Positions 34,401-44,783 of a stretch of DNA of 64,000 nucleotides are shown piece after piece. The stretch spans positions 11,061,001 to 11,125,000 of the forward strand of contig NC_057924.1 of NCBI RefSeq assembly GCF_018873765.1, in the 5' to 3' direction. This DNA is from Telopea speciosissima. Lineage: Eukaryota > Streptophyta > Magnoliopsida > Proteales > Proteaceae. The position numbers and the translations under genes were made by a program. The notes under the pieces were generated by a model. It worked only from the letters and a program-made list of their open reading frames with translations, did not search any database and was not told the DNA's origin. Positions within the stretch are counted from its first letter, which is position 1. Each line of letters begins with the position of its first letter.

Positions 34401-37397
34401 GGACTATTTAAAACCTAAGCCCAACCCTAAGTCCCTTTAACTGGGCCCAAGTCTGGCTGGGTCTTGACTTAGGGCCTAAAAAATCCAACCTTGACCCACC
34501 CTCACGGCCAGGCCAAGATGACCCTAGTTGGCCCTAACGATGGGCTGTAAAAATATGGTGCTATGTTCCTTCTTTTTTTGTTTGGATAGTTTAGTTCATA
34601 TCAAGTTATTTTGCAATTTTAATGTTCGTTAGGCTGATCTTTAGAAAATGTATTTTAGCCACATGGTTTGAAATTCTATCTATTTTAACCTAAGGTATCA
34701 TAGGCTACTAAGGTATGTATAAGTATCTTACTACTAAAGTACTACTATATGTATTATTATACGCAAAACTACATGAAATCAACCACTTTTAGGCTGCTAT
34801 CATGATAAATCAACCAAAATTATCTTTAGAAGATGAAGGGGCTGGGATGGAGCGGTGAGAAGAAAAAAGAAAAAAAAAGAAGACAGGGTCGGACTAGGCC
34901 GGGCCAAGCTAAGCCCGAGTTTTAACCCTAGTCCGGCCCGCCACTTACTCAGGGCTAGAAATTTCCAGCTCTAACCCGCCCTCAGGGCCAAGGTATCTCA
35001 TCCCAGGCATTGTTCGGGCTCAAGGTGGGGCAGGATGGGCTTGGGCCTATAGGGCCAAACTTACACCTATACAAGCAGATCGATCTCATCTCAGTGTGGA
35101 CATAGAGGATAAAGGTCCTAGCTATCTTGTCAAACCATGTAAATACTTGTGTTCGATTGTGTAATTGTTTGGTTCTTTTATGCATAGTTATAGGTTTCGC
35201 TTTCTACAATGGGTTGTACTCAAATTCGTTTGTTTTGTCTGTGATTGTCCTTTCAGCCGATGCATGTTGGATTCACAAGTGATGAAGGTGGGAACACCAT
35301 TGAATTGCGTTGGTTCAGGCACAAGTCTAACCTTCACCATGTGAGTGTTGTGAATGTTTCATCAAACAAGTTCTTGTTCCTCAACTTTACTGTTTTAGCT
35401 TAAATTCATCATCTAGCTGATCAAGTCTTTAACTTCAAATTTCTTTGTAAGATCGATAATCTTTGCTCCATATGTTAGCAGTTAGTCATTTACTCTCTCA
35501 TTTTTTTTTCTACTGTGTAGGTCTGGGACAGAGAGATCATTCTTACAGCTGAAAAGGAATTATATAACAATGATATCGACCTCTTCCAAAAGGACATACA
35601 GAGCAACTTCACCCATGTAAAAAACACTAATTAATTAGCAACTGTGTTTTCATATAAGAAAAAGAAGGTTTCTTTTAGGCCAAATGTTCTCTGTGCCGGG
35701 GCGCAATTGCGCCCAGACCGCCCAGACACATGGCGGTGGACGAAAAGATTACCCTGCCCCCTGAATGGCAGGCCCATTTGTTTGGGTGCAGGCTGCACTG
35801 CGATACAGAGAACATTTGCTCTTTAACATCATATAGGGTTACCTAATTTTGAATGTGGTGTGTTACAGGGAATCTGGTCAGATGACCTTTCATCTTGGAC
35901 AAACTGTGATGATCTCTCTGCTTGTCCAACCAAGTATGACTCTCTCTCTCTCTCTCTCTCCTCTTCTTCTTCTCTGGGAAGATCTACAGGTTCTCATTTT
36001 TACCATGTGTGACAGGTGGGCTGCAGAGAGCATAGACTTGGCATGCAAATGGGGTTACAAGGGTATTACGGCTGGTGAAACTTTATCTGGTAAGATAACC
36101 TCACCCTAAGATATTTACTCAAAAATACCTCAGTATATTAACTAGATATTTTATGGGAATAATTGAAAATCCTCACAAGTACAAAGTTTAACTTCTTAAT
36201 TCTTAATCTTCATGAAACTAATAGATGTTTCAATGTGAAGTTGTCATAATTTGAGTTGGAAAAATGGGCATCGGTTCATGCACAGCCCAAATAGGAAGGG
36301 CTCCCTATTCGGCCCTAATAATTAGTATGTGCAACTTATTGAGGTAATCCCACATCGGTTGTGGGTTCTACGACTATCAAATATAAAAGCAACAAGTGGT
36401 CATCCCATTTTGAAACAATTGGTTTTTAGATGGAAGCTTGATATGGTATAAGAGCGGGTACGTTGGGCCTCCGTAAAGAGGAGTAATGAGGTAATTCCAC
36501 ATCGATTATTGGTGTATAAGAGCCATAAGATACTACCCCACTTTGAACCAATTGGTTTAAAGATGGAAGCAGCTTAATACAACTGTTAGGTTGGATGGGA
36601 GTTAAATTTTGTACACAAATAGGGTTAGTGATGTCAATTTCCAGCCCAAACGGATTGGACCAATTGAAATGAGCCGAACCCTTATAGGTATGTGTTTTTA
36701 TGAAACCAGTTGAAATTGAACCCAGATCAGAAATTGAACCGAATCCAAAAAGTCAATGCAATTAAAAAAACTGCTTAAAAACCCATTATATTTATAGAGA
36801 AAATGAAGATTGTTTGGCGCCTGTGCCCAGAAATTGGAAGGGCGAAATGATCACCCCACCCCCAATGAAACAAAAATCCCACCCCCGTTATGAAAAACAT
36901 AACCAAGTAAGTAATAGCCCTACAATAGGCAATTAAGCCAACCCTACAAAATACCAAACCAAACCAAAGTGGAACGAAACTTACGGCTTGATGGTTTGAT
37001 TTCAGTTTGGCCCCTTACCAGCCTGACCAAAACCAAATTAAATCGATCAATTGACACCCTTAGGTAGGGCTTATGATCTCCTACTCACATGTCAAGTTTC
37101 GATTCAATCAAAACTTTTCATGGGACAAGATAAAGTTTCAAAAATCTATATACATAATTAAACTTTTCCTTAAAAATTGTTGGAAAAAAAAAAGGGGTCA
37201 ACTCAGACGTTTAGTGATACTAAAATTGTTTTATATTTTGTGTATTTGCAGATGAGTATTTCAATTCAAGATTTCCGATTGTTGCGAAACGAATAGCACA
37301 GGGTGGAGTGAGGTTATCCATGATTTTGAACCGGGTGTTTGGGCACCAGCCAAACCACCACCACCACCATACTCATGAAATGCTGGCAACAACTTGA
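31410..37397 (+). CDS. ENDO1: S1/P1-type nuclease, ENDO1/BFN1-like, tandem copy B
   Basis: Second secreted zinc nuclease of the locus. Nine exons with the same phases as copy A: 31410-31538, 33460-33640, 33893-34000, 34147-34202, 35257-35340, 35521-35616, 35869-35933, 36016-36089, 37252-37397. Total 939 nt, 312 aa, all GT-AG. The signal peptide covers about residues 1-29 and mature Trp30 starts the enzyme (GWSKEGHIMTCRIAQ). Zinc ligands are W30, H35, D74, H89, H151, D155, H161, H185 and D189. Sequons are at N123, N141 and N215. It keeps VWPDQIRHWYKYRW, as I recall for Arabidopsis BFN1, so B is the more conservative copy. Exon 7 is two codons shorter than in A. The C-terminal tail carries NHHHHHTHEM. 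Start choice: ATG 31410 or 31416; 31416 aligns with the start of A. Intact by frame and motifs. Confidence 0.94.
32108..32272. mobile_element. Foldback MITE-like element in intron 1 of copy B
   Basis: The left arm TTATCTCCTACAATTTCCTG is mirrored by CAGGGAATTGCAGGGGATAA at the right; the arms are about 45 bp, with GTCGAGTCCAATTCCCTA against TAGGGTAACTGGACTGAG. Absent from intron 1 of copy A. Confidence 0.65.
33203..33379. mobile_element. Foldback MITE-like element in intron 1 of copy B
   Basis: GGATCTTGTCCAGCACCATG at the left is mirrored by the right end AGGGTGCTAGACAGAATCC, with inner mirrored GCATGTGCAGC/GTTGCACATGC and CCTCACCCCTAC/GTAGGGGTGAGG. Almost the whole element is a palindrome. 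Absent from copy A. Confidence 0.7.
33685..33808. mobile_element. MITE, family M2, in intron 2 of copy B
   Basis: Ends ATGTTCTCT and AGAGAACAT; core CCACCCCCATGTGTCTGGG. It accounts for much of why intron 2 is 252 bp in B and 112 bp in A. Confidence 0.75.
34374..35072. mobile_element. GGGCC-rich TIR element, family M4, in intron 4 of copy B
   Basis: Flanked by an exact 8-bp repeat AAGCAGAT (34366-34373 and 35073-35080). Ends AGGGCTGCAA and TTACACCTATAC. It shares GGGCCAAACTTACACC with copies at 14507-15170 and 52992-53527. The 8-bp duplication suggests a hAT-type mover. Intron 4 of copy A lacks it, so it came after the gene duplication. Confidence 0.75.
35682..35817. mobile_element. MITE, family M2, in intron 6 of copy B
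   Basis: Perfect 12-bp inverted ends AAATGTTCTCTG and CAGAGAACATTT around a GC-rich core. Intron 6 is 107 bp in copy A and 252 bp in B because of it. Confidence 0.8.
36337..36579 (+). mobile_element. TRIM-type LTR element in intron 8 of copy B
   Basis: A miniature LTR element: LTR 36337-36443, a primer-site-like TGGTATAAGAGC at 36444-36455, about 30 bp of interior, and LTR 36484-36579. It is flanked by the 5-bp duplication CAACT (36332-36336 and 36580-36584). Both repeats carry GAGGTAATYCCACATCG and AAGATGGAAGC, typical of plant TRIMs. It has no coding capacity, and its LTRs are diverged but the element looks complete in outline. Copy A has the empty site near 11593-11600. Confidence 0.75.
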
Positions 37398-37560
37398 GCT
37401 TCGCCAATCTCATCAGATTTCCTTCTGCAATCTATTCTTCTAATTATCTTAGTGTGCCATGTGGCAAATGTTATAGGGCTGACCTGTATTAATCCATTCA
37501 CTTAGTAGGACTGCAGGATAATTTTTCTTGTTAGATAATAAATAATGATTTTAATTTTTT
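37398..37560 (+). other. 3' untranslated region of copy B
   Basis: Shares TGTGCCATGTGGCA and GGACTGCAGGATAAT with the copy A 3' region. AATAAA within GATAATAAATAATG at about 37531-37545 is a likely polyadenylation signal. Confidence 0.55.
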
Positions 37561-38714
37561 TTAGACACCGAATTATTTATTAAACGATTTTATGATTTCA
37601 ATTTGATTTTGACACCCATACCCACACCGATCGTGATGGACGAAGGAAACTGCCTCAATTAATTTTTCTCAAGAAAAATATTGTGAACAAATGGGATTTT
37701 AGGAGTGTTGTGTTGACTCTTCAAATGGCAATAACTTTACTGAAAAAGAAGCCTGGAAGATTCCAAGGGGAATCTCACTAATTTCTTCCATCTTCACAAA
37801 ACATAAATGAGGAGTGGGGAGTCTCTCATGTCTCAACACCCACAGCATGCCATGGTTGTAAAACTCAGTCCGAGTTTGTTGAATCATGAATGTTTGGCCA
37901 ACTCAGTTAACAATCGAGCGATGAAACCCAATTCTATGCACACCGAGTTAGGTCAAGTCCAACCGATTCAGATTGAGTTTGACTGATTGTAGCCAATTTT
38001 ACAACTCGGAATCGATGGACACCGATCATATATCAGGTTCCGAGTTTTAAAACCTTGCACATGTAGCATGTGAGTCGGTTTGGACCATTTTACCCTCAAA
38101 TTGGGATAATAAAAAAAACTGATTTTTGAATTGGCTATATCAAGCTGGAGATTTGACCATTTTGCCATCAATTTTGGATATAAAGTTAATTTATTGACCA
38201 TTTTATTCTCAATAGATACTAATACTATACCAATATGTATTGACTAATACCTCAATACGATACCAATACTTAATACCAAAAAAAAACTTAAAAAAAAAAA
38301 TAAAAAGATAAATAAAGTTAGTTTTTATTAAAATTTATGAATAAAATTGTTCGATACAAACTGATCGAGATTGGTATTGATCGAGATCAATACCGATTAC
38401 CAAAAACCCTGGTTGGAGAGGCTTTGATTGAAGCAGAGTAGCTAACCAACCAACCAACCAACCCATAATAAGCGCCGATGACCTAACTAAGGAAACGCAC
38501 CGTTCTCGTGTAGTTAATTTAAAGCAACAGTCCCAGTTTCAACAGTCCCAGTTTTGGTCATTAAGAGCATACCAGGAGCGTCAACGGCTATAAACGCCCC
38601 ATACCAATTACTAATTCCCAATTCCCAATTCCCAAGTCCACCTAGTATGACCTTTTCTAACTTTCCTTTGTTCCTTTTTAGTTTTATAAGCTTATCTTCT
38701 TCGACATCACGGAC
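37561..38714. other. Intergenic, no gene recognised
   Basis: AT-rich sequence with weak TATCGAT/GATACC dispersed repeats at 38215-38410. Open frames on both strands are short and have no recognisable motifs. Confidence 0.5.
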
Positions 38715-38722
38715 CAAGGTTC

Positions 38723-39016
38723 AAAATCTAGGTATCGGTTGTATTGTTGTAAGGGTATTGATGTAATATTTTTTTATATGTTATAATATAATTTTATTTG
38801 TATTAATGCTCAGATTGTGAAGGGTAATCTAATAATTAGTTTATCTGATCTAAATATAATTTTTCTATAAATACTTGCTTAAGGCAGTAGCTTGGGTATT
38901 CTAAACTCGACACTCAGGATGTAATGCTTTAAGCAAAAGGTTGCTTAATCCCTAAACCCTAACTTCGGTTTCATCCCAAAAACAAAAAACCAAAAAAAAA
39001 AAAATCTAGATATCGG
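38723..39016 (+). mobile_element. Poly(A) retroposon with 16-bp target duplication
   Basis: AAAATCTAGGTATCGG (38723-38738) is repeated with one change at 39001-39016. The 262 bp between end in an A-rich tail (38977-39000). The inserted body contains CTATAAATAC and no open frame. The duplication length and tail point to L1-type target-primed insertion. Source not recognised: it could be a SINE or a retrocopied non-coding transcript. It is inserted in a TATCGG-rich dispersed repeat. Confidence 0.6.
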
Positions 39017-39724
39017 ACTCGGTATCATTCATTGCCAAAACCTTTCTGGATCGGGCATAGATTGGTTCAAATCAATCAAGATCGGTCAAAAAACTCCCAA
39101 AATTGTTTTTTTTTTTATTTATGGATCGGGTCATGTATCGGCCAAAATTAATGAGTGTTTTGATCTCAAGATTAGATCGGCCGATATTATCTGGATCAAA
39201 TCGGTCAAATATTTGTTGGGATCGGTCAGTATCGATCAAGATAATATTAAAAAAAACAACTTAAACACGATGAAAAAATAAAAAAATATTCAGTCGGATT
39301 GGTCAAGGATCGGATCGAATCGGTCGATCTAGGAAACGATCCAGTCAAACCTTGTTGTGTCAGCCTAATCTCAGGATCGACCTCGACCGATACCAATCCG
39401 ATCCGACCAATATCAGCTGATCCGATCTGAGATTCAGAACCATGTCAAGGAATTCTCTTTTTGACTTTTAGGCTATGTTTGGATGCCAAGAAAGAGGGGA
39501 AAAAAGCACTGTTTTTAGCGCTAAGTTTCTGGAATTTGGAGTTTGGACAACCATTCCAAACATTTTCGAACAAATTAAGCACTTAACATCCACTTACTAT
39601 CTAAATTTTAGTACATCTTAAAATATCACAGAATCAGTGATTATATGTTAGACTGTTAATAACTAACATAATTGGAAATAGATAAAAAAAAGAGAGAAAA
39701 AGAAAAAGGGGAAAAAAAAAAAAT
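39017..39724. other. Intergenic, degenerate GGATCGG repeats
   Basis: Rest of the dispersed repeat that hosts the retroposon (GATCGGTC words to about 39440), then the AT-rich 3' flank of the zinc-ribbon gene. No gene seen. Confidence 0.5.
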
Positions 39725-39931
39725 TCATCTGTAAGATTTAAGAATAGCTCCACAGAATGTGCAGATTATAGCTTTCCAGCATTTCCAGTGGAAGGGAACG
39801 TAGCAGAATCTGGTGGAAGTCTTCATATCTGCAACGCTCGCCCCTCCGCCGCACCGTGAACATATCCCTGCCGCAGGCTTGCTGCTCTTCACCTTCCGCC
39901 GCTGATCCACCAGGAAACAAAAGAATACCAT
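39725..39931 (-). CDS. Small zinc-ribbon-like protein, conserved plant family of unknown function
   Basis: A single-exon 68-residue protein. Two CxxC pairs, C24-S-R-C27 and C57-T-F-C60, are spaced as a treble-clef or zinc-ribbon site, with extra cysteines C5, C43 and C51. Distinct words are GICSRCGGGASVADM and FCYVPFHW, and the C-terminus CGAILKSYR is basic. The N-terminus MVFFCFLVD is hydrophobic but too short for a clear membrane segment. I recall near-identical small proteins in many plants, but know no assigned function. A TATA box lies 82-89 bp upstream of the ATG on the same strand, with a pyrimidine-rich leader between. Length, compositional contrast with its surroundings, and promoter support a real gene. 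The overlapping minus frame at 39738-39938 is a shadow. Confidence 0.8.
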   Translation of the reverse strand: MVFFCFLVDQRRKVKSSKPAAGICSRCGGGASVADMKTSTRFCYVPFHWKCWKAIICTFCGAILKSYR

Positions 39932-40012
39932 CTTTCAAATCTTTCTTCCTCAGCCCTCACTCACTACTGCTTCTGTCTCTGGTTGTTAAAGTGGAAGAAA
40001 TGTGTCATATCG

Positions 40013-40020
40013 TTTATATA
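40013..40020 (-). promoter_or_regulatory. TATA box of the zinc-ribbon gene
   Basis: On the minus strand the sequence reads TATATAAA, 82-89 bp before the start codon at 39931, a normal distance for a short leader. Confidence 0.65.
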
Positions 40021-40404
40021 GCAGAGTGGGAGTTAAAGGTCGAGCTGTTTCTGTCTCTCTCTGTTTGTCTTCTCTGTATTTAAACCGTTAGATGAATGCC
40101 ACGTGGATACTAATTACTCCAACGTACGCGGTTAGAATAAATATGTTGCTGAAAGATCTCCACCGTTGGATATTTATCAAAGATATGAAAAGTGATGACG
40201 TACGAGCAACCCAAAGCTTTGATTACGACTGGGATTACAGTTGGGCCCGCCCATTTGCACATGTCGGACGGTGGAACTGTGGAAGTACGAAAGGGACTGC
40301 AGAAGAACCAGTTTGGACCAATAGGAGTGCGAAAATTTGTCATAAGGAAGTGTCAGGGTCAAAAACAATGTACGAGTGTTTTTTTAAAAAAAAAAAAAAA
40401 ATGG

Positions 40405-40475
40405 AAAACAGTGTGTCTATCTCCCTTCTAGCTCCTCAAAACAAAGGGGCAAATGTGTCTTTTCATATTTTTTCT
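40405..40475. mobile_element. Fragment of MITE family M1
   Basis: Only the internal part, with GTGTCTATCTCCCTTCTAGC and AAATGTGTCTTTTCAT, matches the core of the elements at 2651-2803 and 51908-52073. The ends are missing. Confidence 0.45.
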
Positions 40476-40635
40476 ACGTTTAATTCTCTTTAGGGTTTTT
40501 TGTTCAAGGATTAGACGAGTTGGATCAGCCAAGATCAAGAATGACCTTGGACGATCTAGACCTGATTCTTCGAACATTGATATCAGTTCTTTCTAAGTGG
40601 TCTTTCCATGATCAAGTTCTTTCGAACATTGATAT

Positions 40636-40827
40636 ATATATATTTTTTTGGTAGAAAAAAAGGCTATTCATTCATGTGCGCCCAACGCCAAATAAAGAAG
40701 AACAAAAGACAAAACATTGACAAATAGCATGATAAACACATGGTATGGATAACTGGTACCCAAAACCAAGGAGTGGAAATTGACCCGGTCTCACATGTCA
40801 TTGACTGGGTCATCCTAACTAGGGTTT
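40636..40827 (-). mobile_element. tRNA-type SINE with 12-bp target duplication
   Basis: GAACATTGATAT occurs at 40624-40635 and 40828-40839. The 192-bp body ends, read on the minus strand, in TTCTACC followed by an A-run. On that strand GGTCAATTTCC, about 50 bp from the 5' end, resembles a weakened pol III B box (GGTTCGANTCC). The length, the A-tail and the duplication fit a plant SINE; the A box is not clear. Confidence 0.65.
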
Positions 40828-40839
40828 GAACATTGATAT

Positions 40840-41162
40840 GGGTTCATGTTTTTAGGAGATATAGTACTTAAAAATGCATCAAAATTTCAAGATGATTCTC
40901 ACAAGTGATTTTTATAGTCAAGTTATGGACTGAGTTTCTCTTCAACCATGGTTAAGAGAGAAAACCCCAAGCAATGCCTTGGGATTGTAGTTGGAATGGG
41001 TGTTTTGGATTTTTTACAATAGAAAATGGGAGTTAATGATGAAATTCACCTATTCAAAAGTCCAATCATATGGTCAAATCATAGTAGATGAAGAGATTCT
41101 TTCTTCTTTTCCTCCTCTCCCGTCAAGTAAAAAATATAATTTTTAAAAACTATTTAAAAAAT
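40840..41162. other. Intergenic, nothing recognised
   Basis: AT-rich unique sequence without motifs, palindromes or credible open frames. Confidence 0.5.
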
Positions 41163-41313
41163 AGGAGAGAGAATGTTGATGGGTTGCATCTACGCCAATG
41201 TGAGAAACAGTGGGAGTGTGCAACTAGACATCCAACATGAGATCATTTTGCTACCCTATGTCCCTATGTGTCTAGGCATAGGGGGTGTGTGACCAAATAA
41301 CATTCTTTCTCCC
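41163..41313. mobile_element. MITE related to family M2
   Basis: Ends AGGAGAGAGAATGTT and AACATTCTTTCTCCC are inverted repeats; TGTGTCTAGG in the core recalls the M2 family. Non-coding. Confidence 0.5.
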
Positions 41314-41694
41314 AAAAAAACAAAATAAAGAAAAAAAGAAATGAAAGAAGAGGGAAAAGTTGTGCACAACGGCATTTCAAAAATGAAATTGCGCATCTAC
41401 TCTCACATATCACTATTCATGTAAGAAGGCGATATTTCATAAATGCCCCTCTCCCTATTGTCAAATTCCAAATGGGATTCTCTTATTCACATGAAACTAC
41501 ACATGAAGAGTGTAGGGAACCTTCTCGCCCAAAGAAATTACCATATTTCATAGCATATGTTAGCAACTCTTTGTATTTATCTCTCTCCTCCCTCTTATGA
41601 GTTATGACACAACGTAACAACAAGATTTTTCTCAACTTTTAAGCCAAAATTTCTAAAAATAGTGAACAGTAGCTTTCCAAAGATGATGTGTATC

Positions 41695-42106
41695 TAGGGA
41701 TGTAAACGAATCGGATTCGGATATTCCCTGGCCGAATACGGATACCCCTAAACGGATTTGAATGCGAATCGAATTCGAATTTTTTATCATCCGTTTACAT
41801 CTTTGCCTTGTGTAACCCACTAACCCAGACCTTCCTCTCCCTAACGGATATAATACAATCTCAATCCATTTTTCTTAGATCATGATTCTCTTTTCCGCAT
41901 ATTCTATAAACAGTTGAATCTTCAAAAACCCTCGAGATCATTATTTACTTATTTTTTATTATTAAATATTCATATTTATTTCTGAACGAATTGTTATCAG
42001 AATATTTGGAATTTTTTGTAGATTTTTTCTAAACGAATACGAATATCCCTAAACGAATGAGATGTGGATCAAATTCAAATTTTCAGTTATCCATTTACAT
42101 CCATGA
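41695..42106. mobile_element. hAT-like non-autonomous element, GGGATRTAAA family, copy 2
   Basis: TAGGGATGTAAACG at the left and the complementary CCATTTACATCCATGA at the right enclose an AT-rich body with GAATTCGAAT and TATCCCTAAACGAAT words, like 30492-30895. Confidence 0.6.
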
Positions 42107-42398
42107 TAGAACATCACAAAGACACAGGAGGAGAGGACCAGATAATGACACTTGAGAACACAAGAGATCCACGTTGGGAAGTGGAAACATCAAAGTAATC
42201 AAACATGTCATGCTTGAAGTAGCTCAGAGGCCATTTTCTATGCCTCTTAATGGCACGGTAGTTGGTGACTTAGTGGTTAAGTATTTGTGGTCTATATATT
42301 CATCCGAGAAAATCAGATATTTTTTACAAGGTAGAAAATTTTCCTATACCACTTTTCACTTCATAAGGTGATGTTTTTTGGCTTGTACTTAATTTTTG

Positions 42399-42564
42399 GT
42401 GAAATGTTCTTTGCAATGGGGGTGTAGGATGCATCCAGACACATTGGGGGTTGGCTAAATGACTGTCTTGCCCCTTAAATGAATGAAATGGTTGCTGTCT
42501 CGTGCCCCATGTGTTTGGGAGCAACCTACGGTCCTATACGCTCCCAGGTAGAAAACATTGTCCC
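42399..42564. mobile_element. MITE, family M2, diverged copy
   Basis: GAAATGTTCTTTG at the left and GTAGAAAACATTG at the right are imperfect inverted ends; CCCATGTGTTTGGG lies in the core. Confidence 0.6.
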
Positions 42565-43189
42565 TTAACTTGTTTCCACAAAAACAATATATAGGAAACC
42601 CAAAAACCTTAATTTCCACTCAATTACAATTTTACATCGTAAATATAATATTGTAACGAGTCGAAAACCCAACTTAATTACAAATATAATCTCAATAATA
42701 ATTATGTGGCCCTGCAGAATACATGAAACACTCAACCTCAGTAGAATCAATCAAAATTGTTCTGAATAAACCTTAATTATTGTTTTTGAATAGTGATCTA
42801 TCGATCTGAACCCAGTTTTTAAAACACTTGATAAGATAAATACATCAGACCTAATAAAGGTTGTAGTGATCACTACTAATGCAAAACTATTTCAATTAGA
42901 ATTGTTGTTGGTTACAATTAAGTTAGACACAAACAAGTCGAGGACAAATTATACATTTGGTAGGCCCTTGCATTTAAAATTCCTATCTTAATTTCCCTTT
43001 TCTTAAGAGTTAAGGAATAAGAAACCAACATAATTGAATCCAAAGTTCTTAATAGCATCTTAGCTTCTTTTCATTTGATTTGTATTTTCTTACTTGTTAT
43101 TTTATTTTTTCTTTGGGAAGAATGGGTTGGAAATTAAGAATGTAAAGAGTCATATAAGTTCATCACTCAAGTGGTCTTGACTCGGACCA
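42565..43189. other. Intergenic, nothing recognised
   Basis: AT-rich sequence; no repeat boundaries or coding signal noticed. Confidence 0.5.
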
Positions 43190-43313
43190 GGATCCTTTGT
43201 AGTACCGGCGGGGCAGCGGTGCACATTCGATGGCACAGCAGATGCCAGGTGGCACACATGGCCTCTGCTGAGCCGCCAGATGTGCACCCCACCCCGCCGG
43301 TACTGCAGAGGAT
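43190..43313. mobile_element. Foldback MITE, GC-rich palindrome
   Basis: GGATCCTTTGTAGTACCGGC at the left is mirrored by GCCGGTACTGCAGAGGATT at the right, with GGTGCACAT/ATGTGCACC inside. Its high GC content stands out from the surroundings. Confidence 0.7.
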
Positions 43314-43349
43314 TTTAATACTCTTGACTCTTGCCCACAGCTATGGATG

Positions 43350-43890
43350 GTTGTAAGTGGGCTGGGCCCAGGAATAGATAAAGCTTGAACCAAACTGGAC
43401 CAGAGCTCAACCCAGCATAGCTCATTTTGGTTTAAACTGGAGTTTGAATGCCAATCCCTGATTACCTGTCTTATTTATGACGAGATGCATGTTTGGCCCG
43501 CCAAGTCCGAGCCCAATTGAAAGCCCAAAAAATTTCTGGGTCTTAGCTAAGCTCTTTAACCTGCGGATTGGGTTAAGGTTGAGATTTTCAGGCACAAGGT
43601 CGTGCCAAATGGGCTTAAGCTATAGCCATGGGTTGAGCCTAACCCAGCCCAACCCTACCCTAGGGTTATGGTCTTATGGATCAAGTATAGTAATTTACAT
43701 TTAATATATGTTTAGGTTAATATTTGTTTTTTATTTTTATGAAAAAAGAAACATAAAAATGAGAAAAGAAAGGACCAAGCTCAGATCTCTTGAAGCCTGG
43801 CATGGCTAGGCCGAGGCTGAGCCCTGGGAACCTCAGGCTGGGCCTAGATTTCAAAAACTTGGCCCAGCTTTACCCAATTGCACCCCATGC
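43350..43890. repeat. Degenerate GGGCC-rich repeat, possibly family M4
   Basis: Rich in GGGCTGGGCC, AACCCAGCCC and GGCCGAGGC words like the M4 copies, with an AT-rich middle. The ends are unclear. A TC microsatellite follows at 43900-43932. Confidence 0.4.
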
Positions 43891-43894
43891 TAAC

Positions 43895-43899
<5 letters not shown>

Positions 43900-43932
<33 letters not shown>
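43900..43932. repeat. TC microsatellite
   Basis: About 16 CT units in an AT-rich region. Confidence 0.9.
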
Positions 43933-43935
<3 letters not shown>

Positions 43936-44119
43936 AGTATAGGTCTCTTTTAGTAAAGACAAAATCTTACATATGGACATGTCTCTTAAACATAGAGACA
44001 TGCCTTTATACCCTTATAAGTATGTATACATCTCTACATACGTAAGAATATGACTCATATCGCTTTGTACATGTTAAAGTGTAACTCTTCCAGAGTCATA
44101 TCTCTTGTTTATTCGCTAA

Positions 44120-44511
44120 GGCCCCGTTTGTTTAGAGGGGAAGGTGGGGTGGGTTTATTGGGAAGATGGGACCCATATGTTGATGGAGTTTTTTTGTGTT
44201 AGAAATATTTAGGTAAAGATACTATTCACATGGTAATTAAAGTCTTATCAATTTGATGGGATTTTGGATAGCAAATGGATGGGATTTTGAAGTGCCACAT
44301 CAGTGGACAAAACAATTAATGATGTTCTCTGAGCTTTTGTAAGTTTACCATCCCAAAATAACCAATTATTAATGATGTCTCATCAGCTTTTGTAAATTCG
44401 TCATCCCAAATTAACTTAACAAGATTGGGGTGAGATTTTGAAGTGCTACATCAATATTTTCTCATCCCAATTTTCCCATCCCACCTAAGTCCCCTCTGAA
44501 CAAACAGGGCC
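44120..44511. mobile_element. Tourist-like MITE (PIF/Harbinger)
   Basis: The inverted ends GGCCCCGTTTGTTTAGAGGGG and CCCCTCTGAACAAACAGGGCC differ at only a few positions, and the element is flanked by the 3-bp duplication TAA (44117-44119 and 44512-44514). Both the ends and the TWA duplication are typical of Tourist elements. 392 bp, non-coding. Confidence 0.85.
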
Positions 44512-44783
44512 TAAAAGGAATGTGACTCATCCAAGCGTCATATCTCTTGCTCGTAAACTAAGGGATGTACCTCTACATACTCCACATAGACACCACATTC
44601 ACTTAATTATAAATACGTACTAGGCCACGTAAATACTCACGTACTTGCGCCCTGTCTCATAATATAATAACCCGACATGACATGATGATGGAAACAAAGT
44701 ACAAGCAAAAGACAGGTATTTTGAATCTTTGACTTAAATTCATTTTAAAAACGATAACTACAAAGTTGTGGCCCTAACCATAG

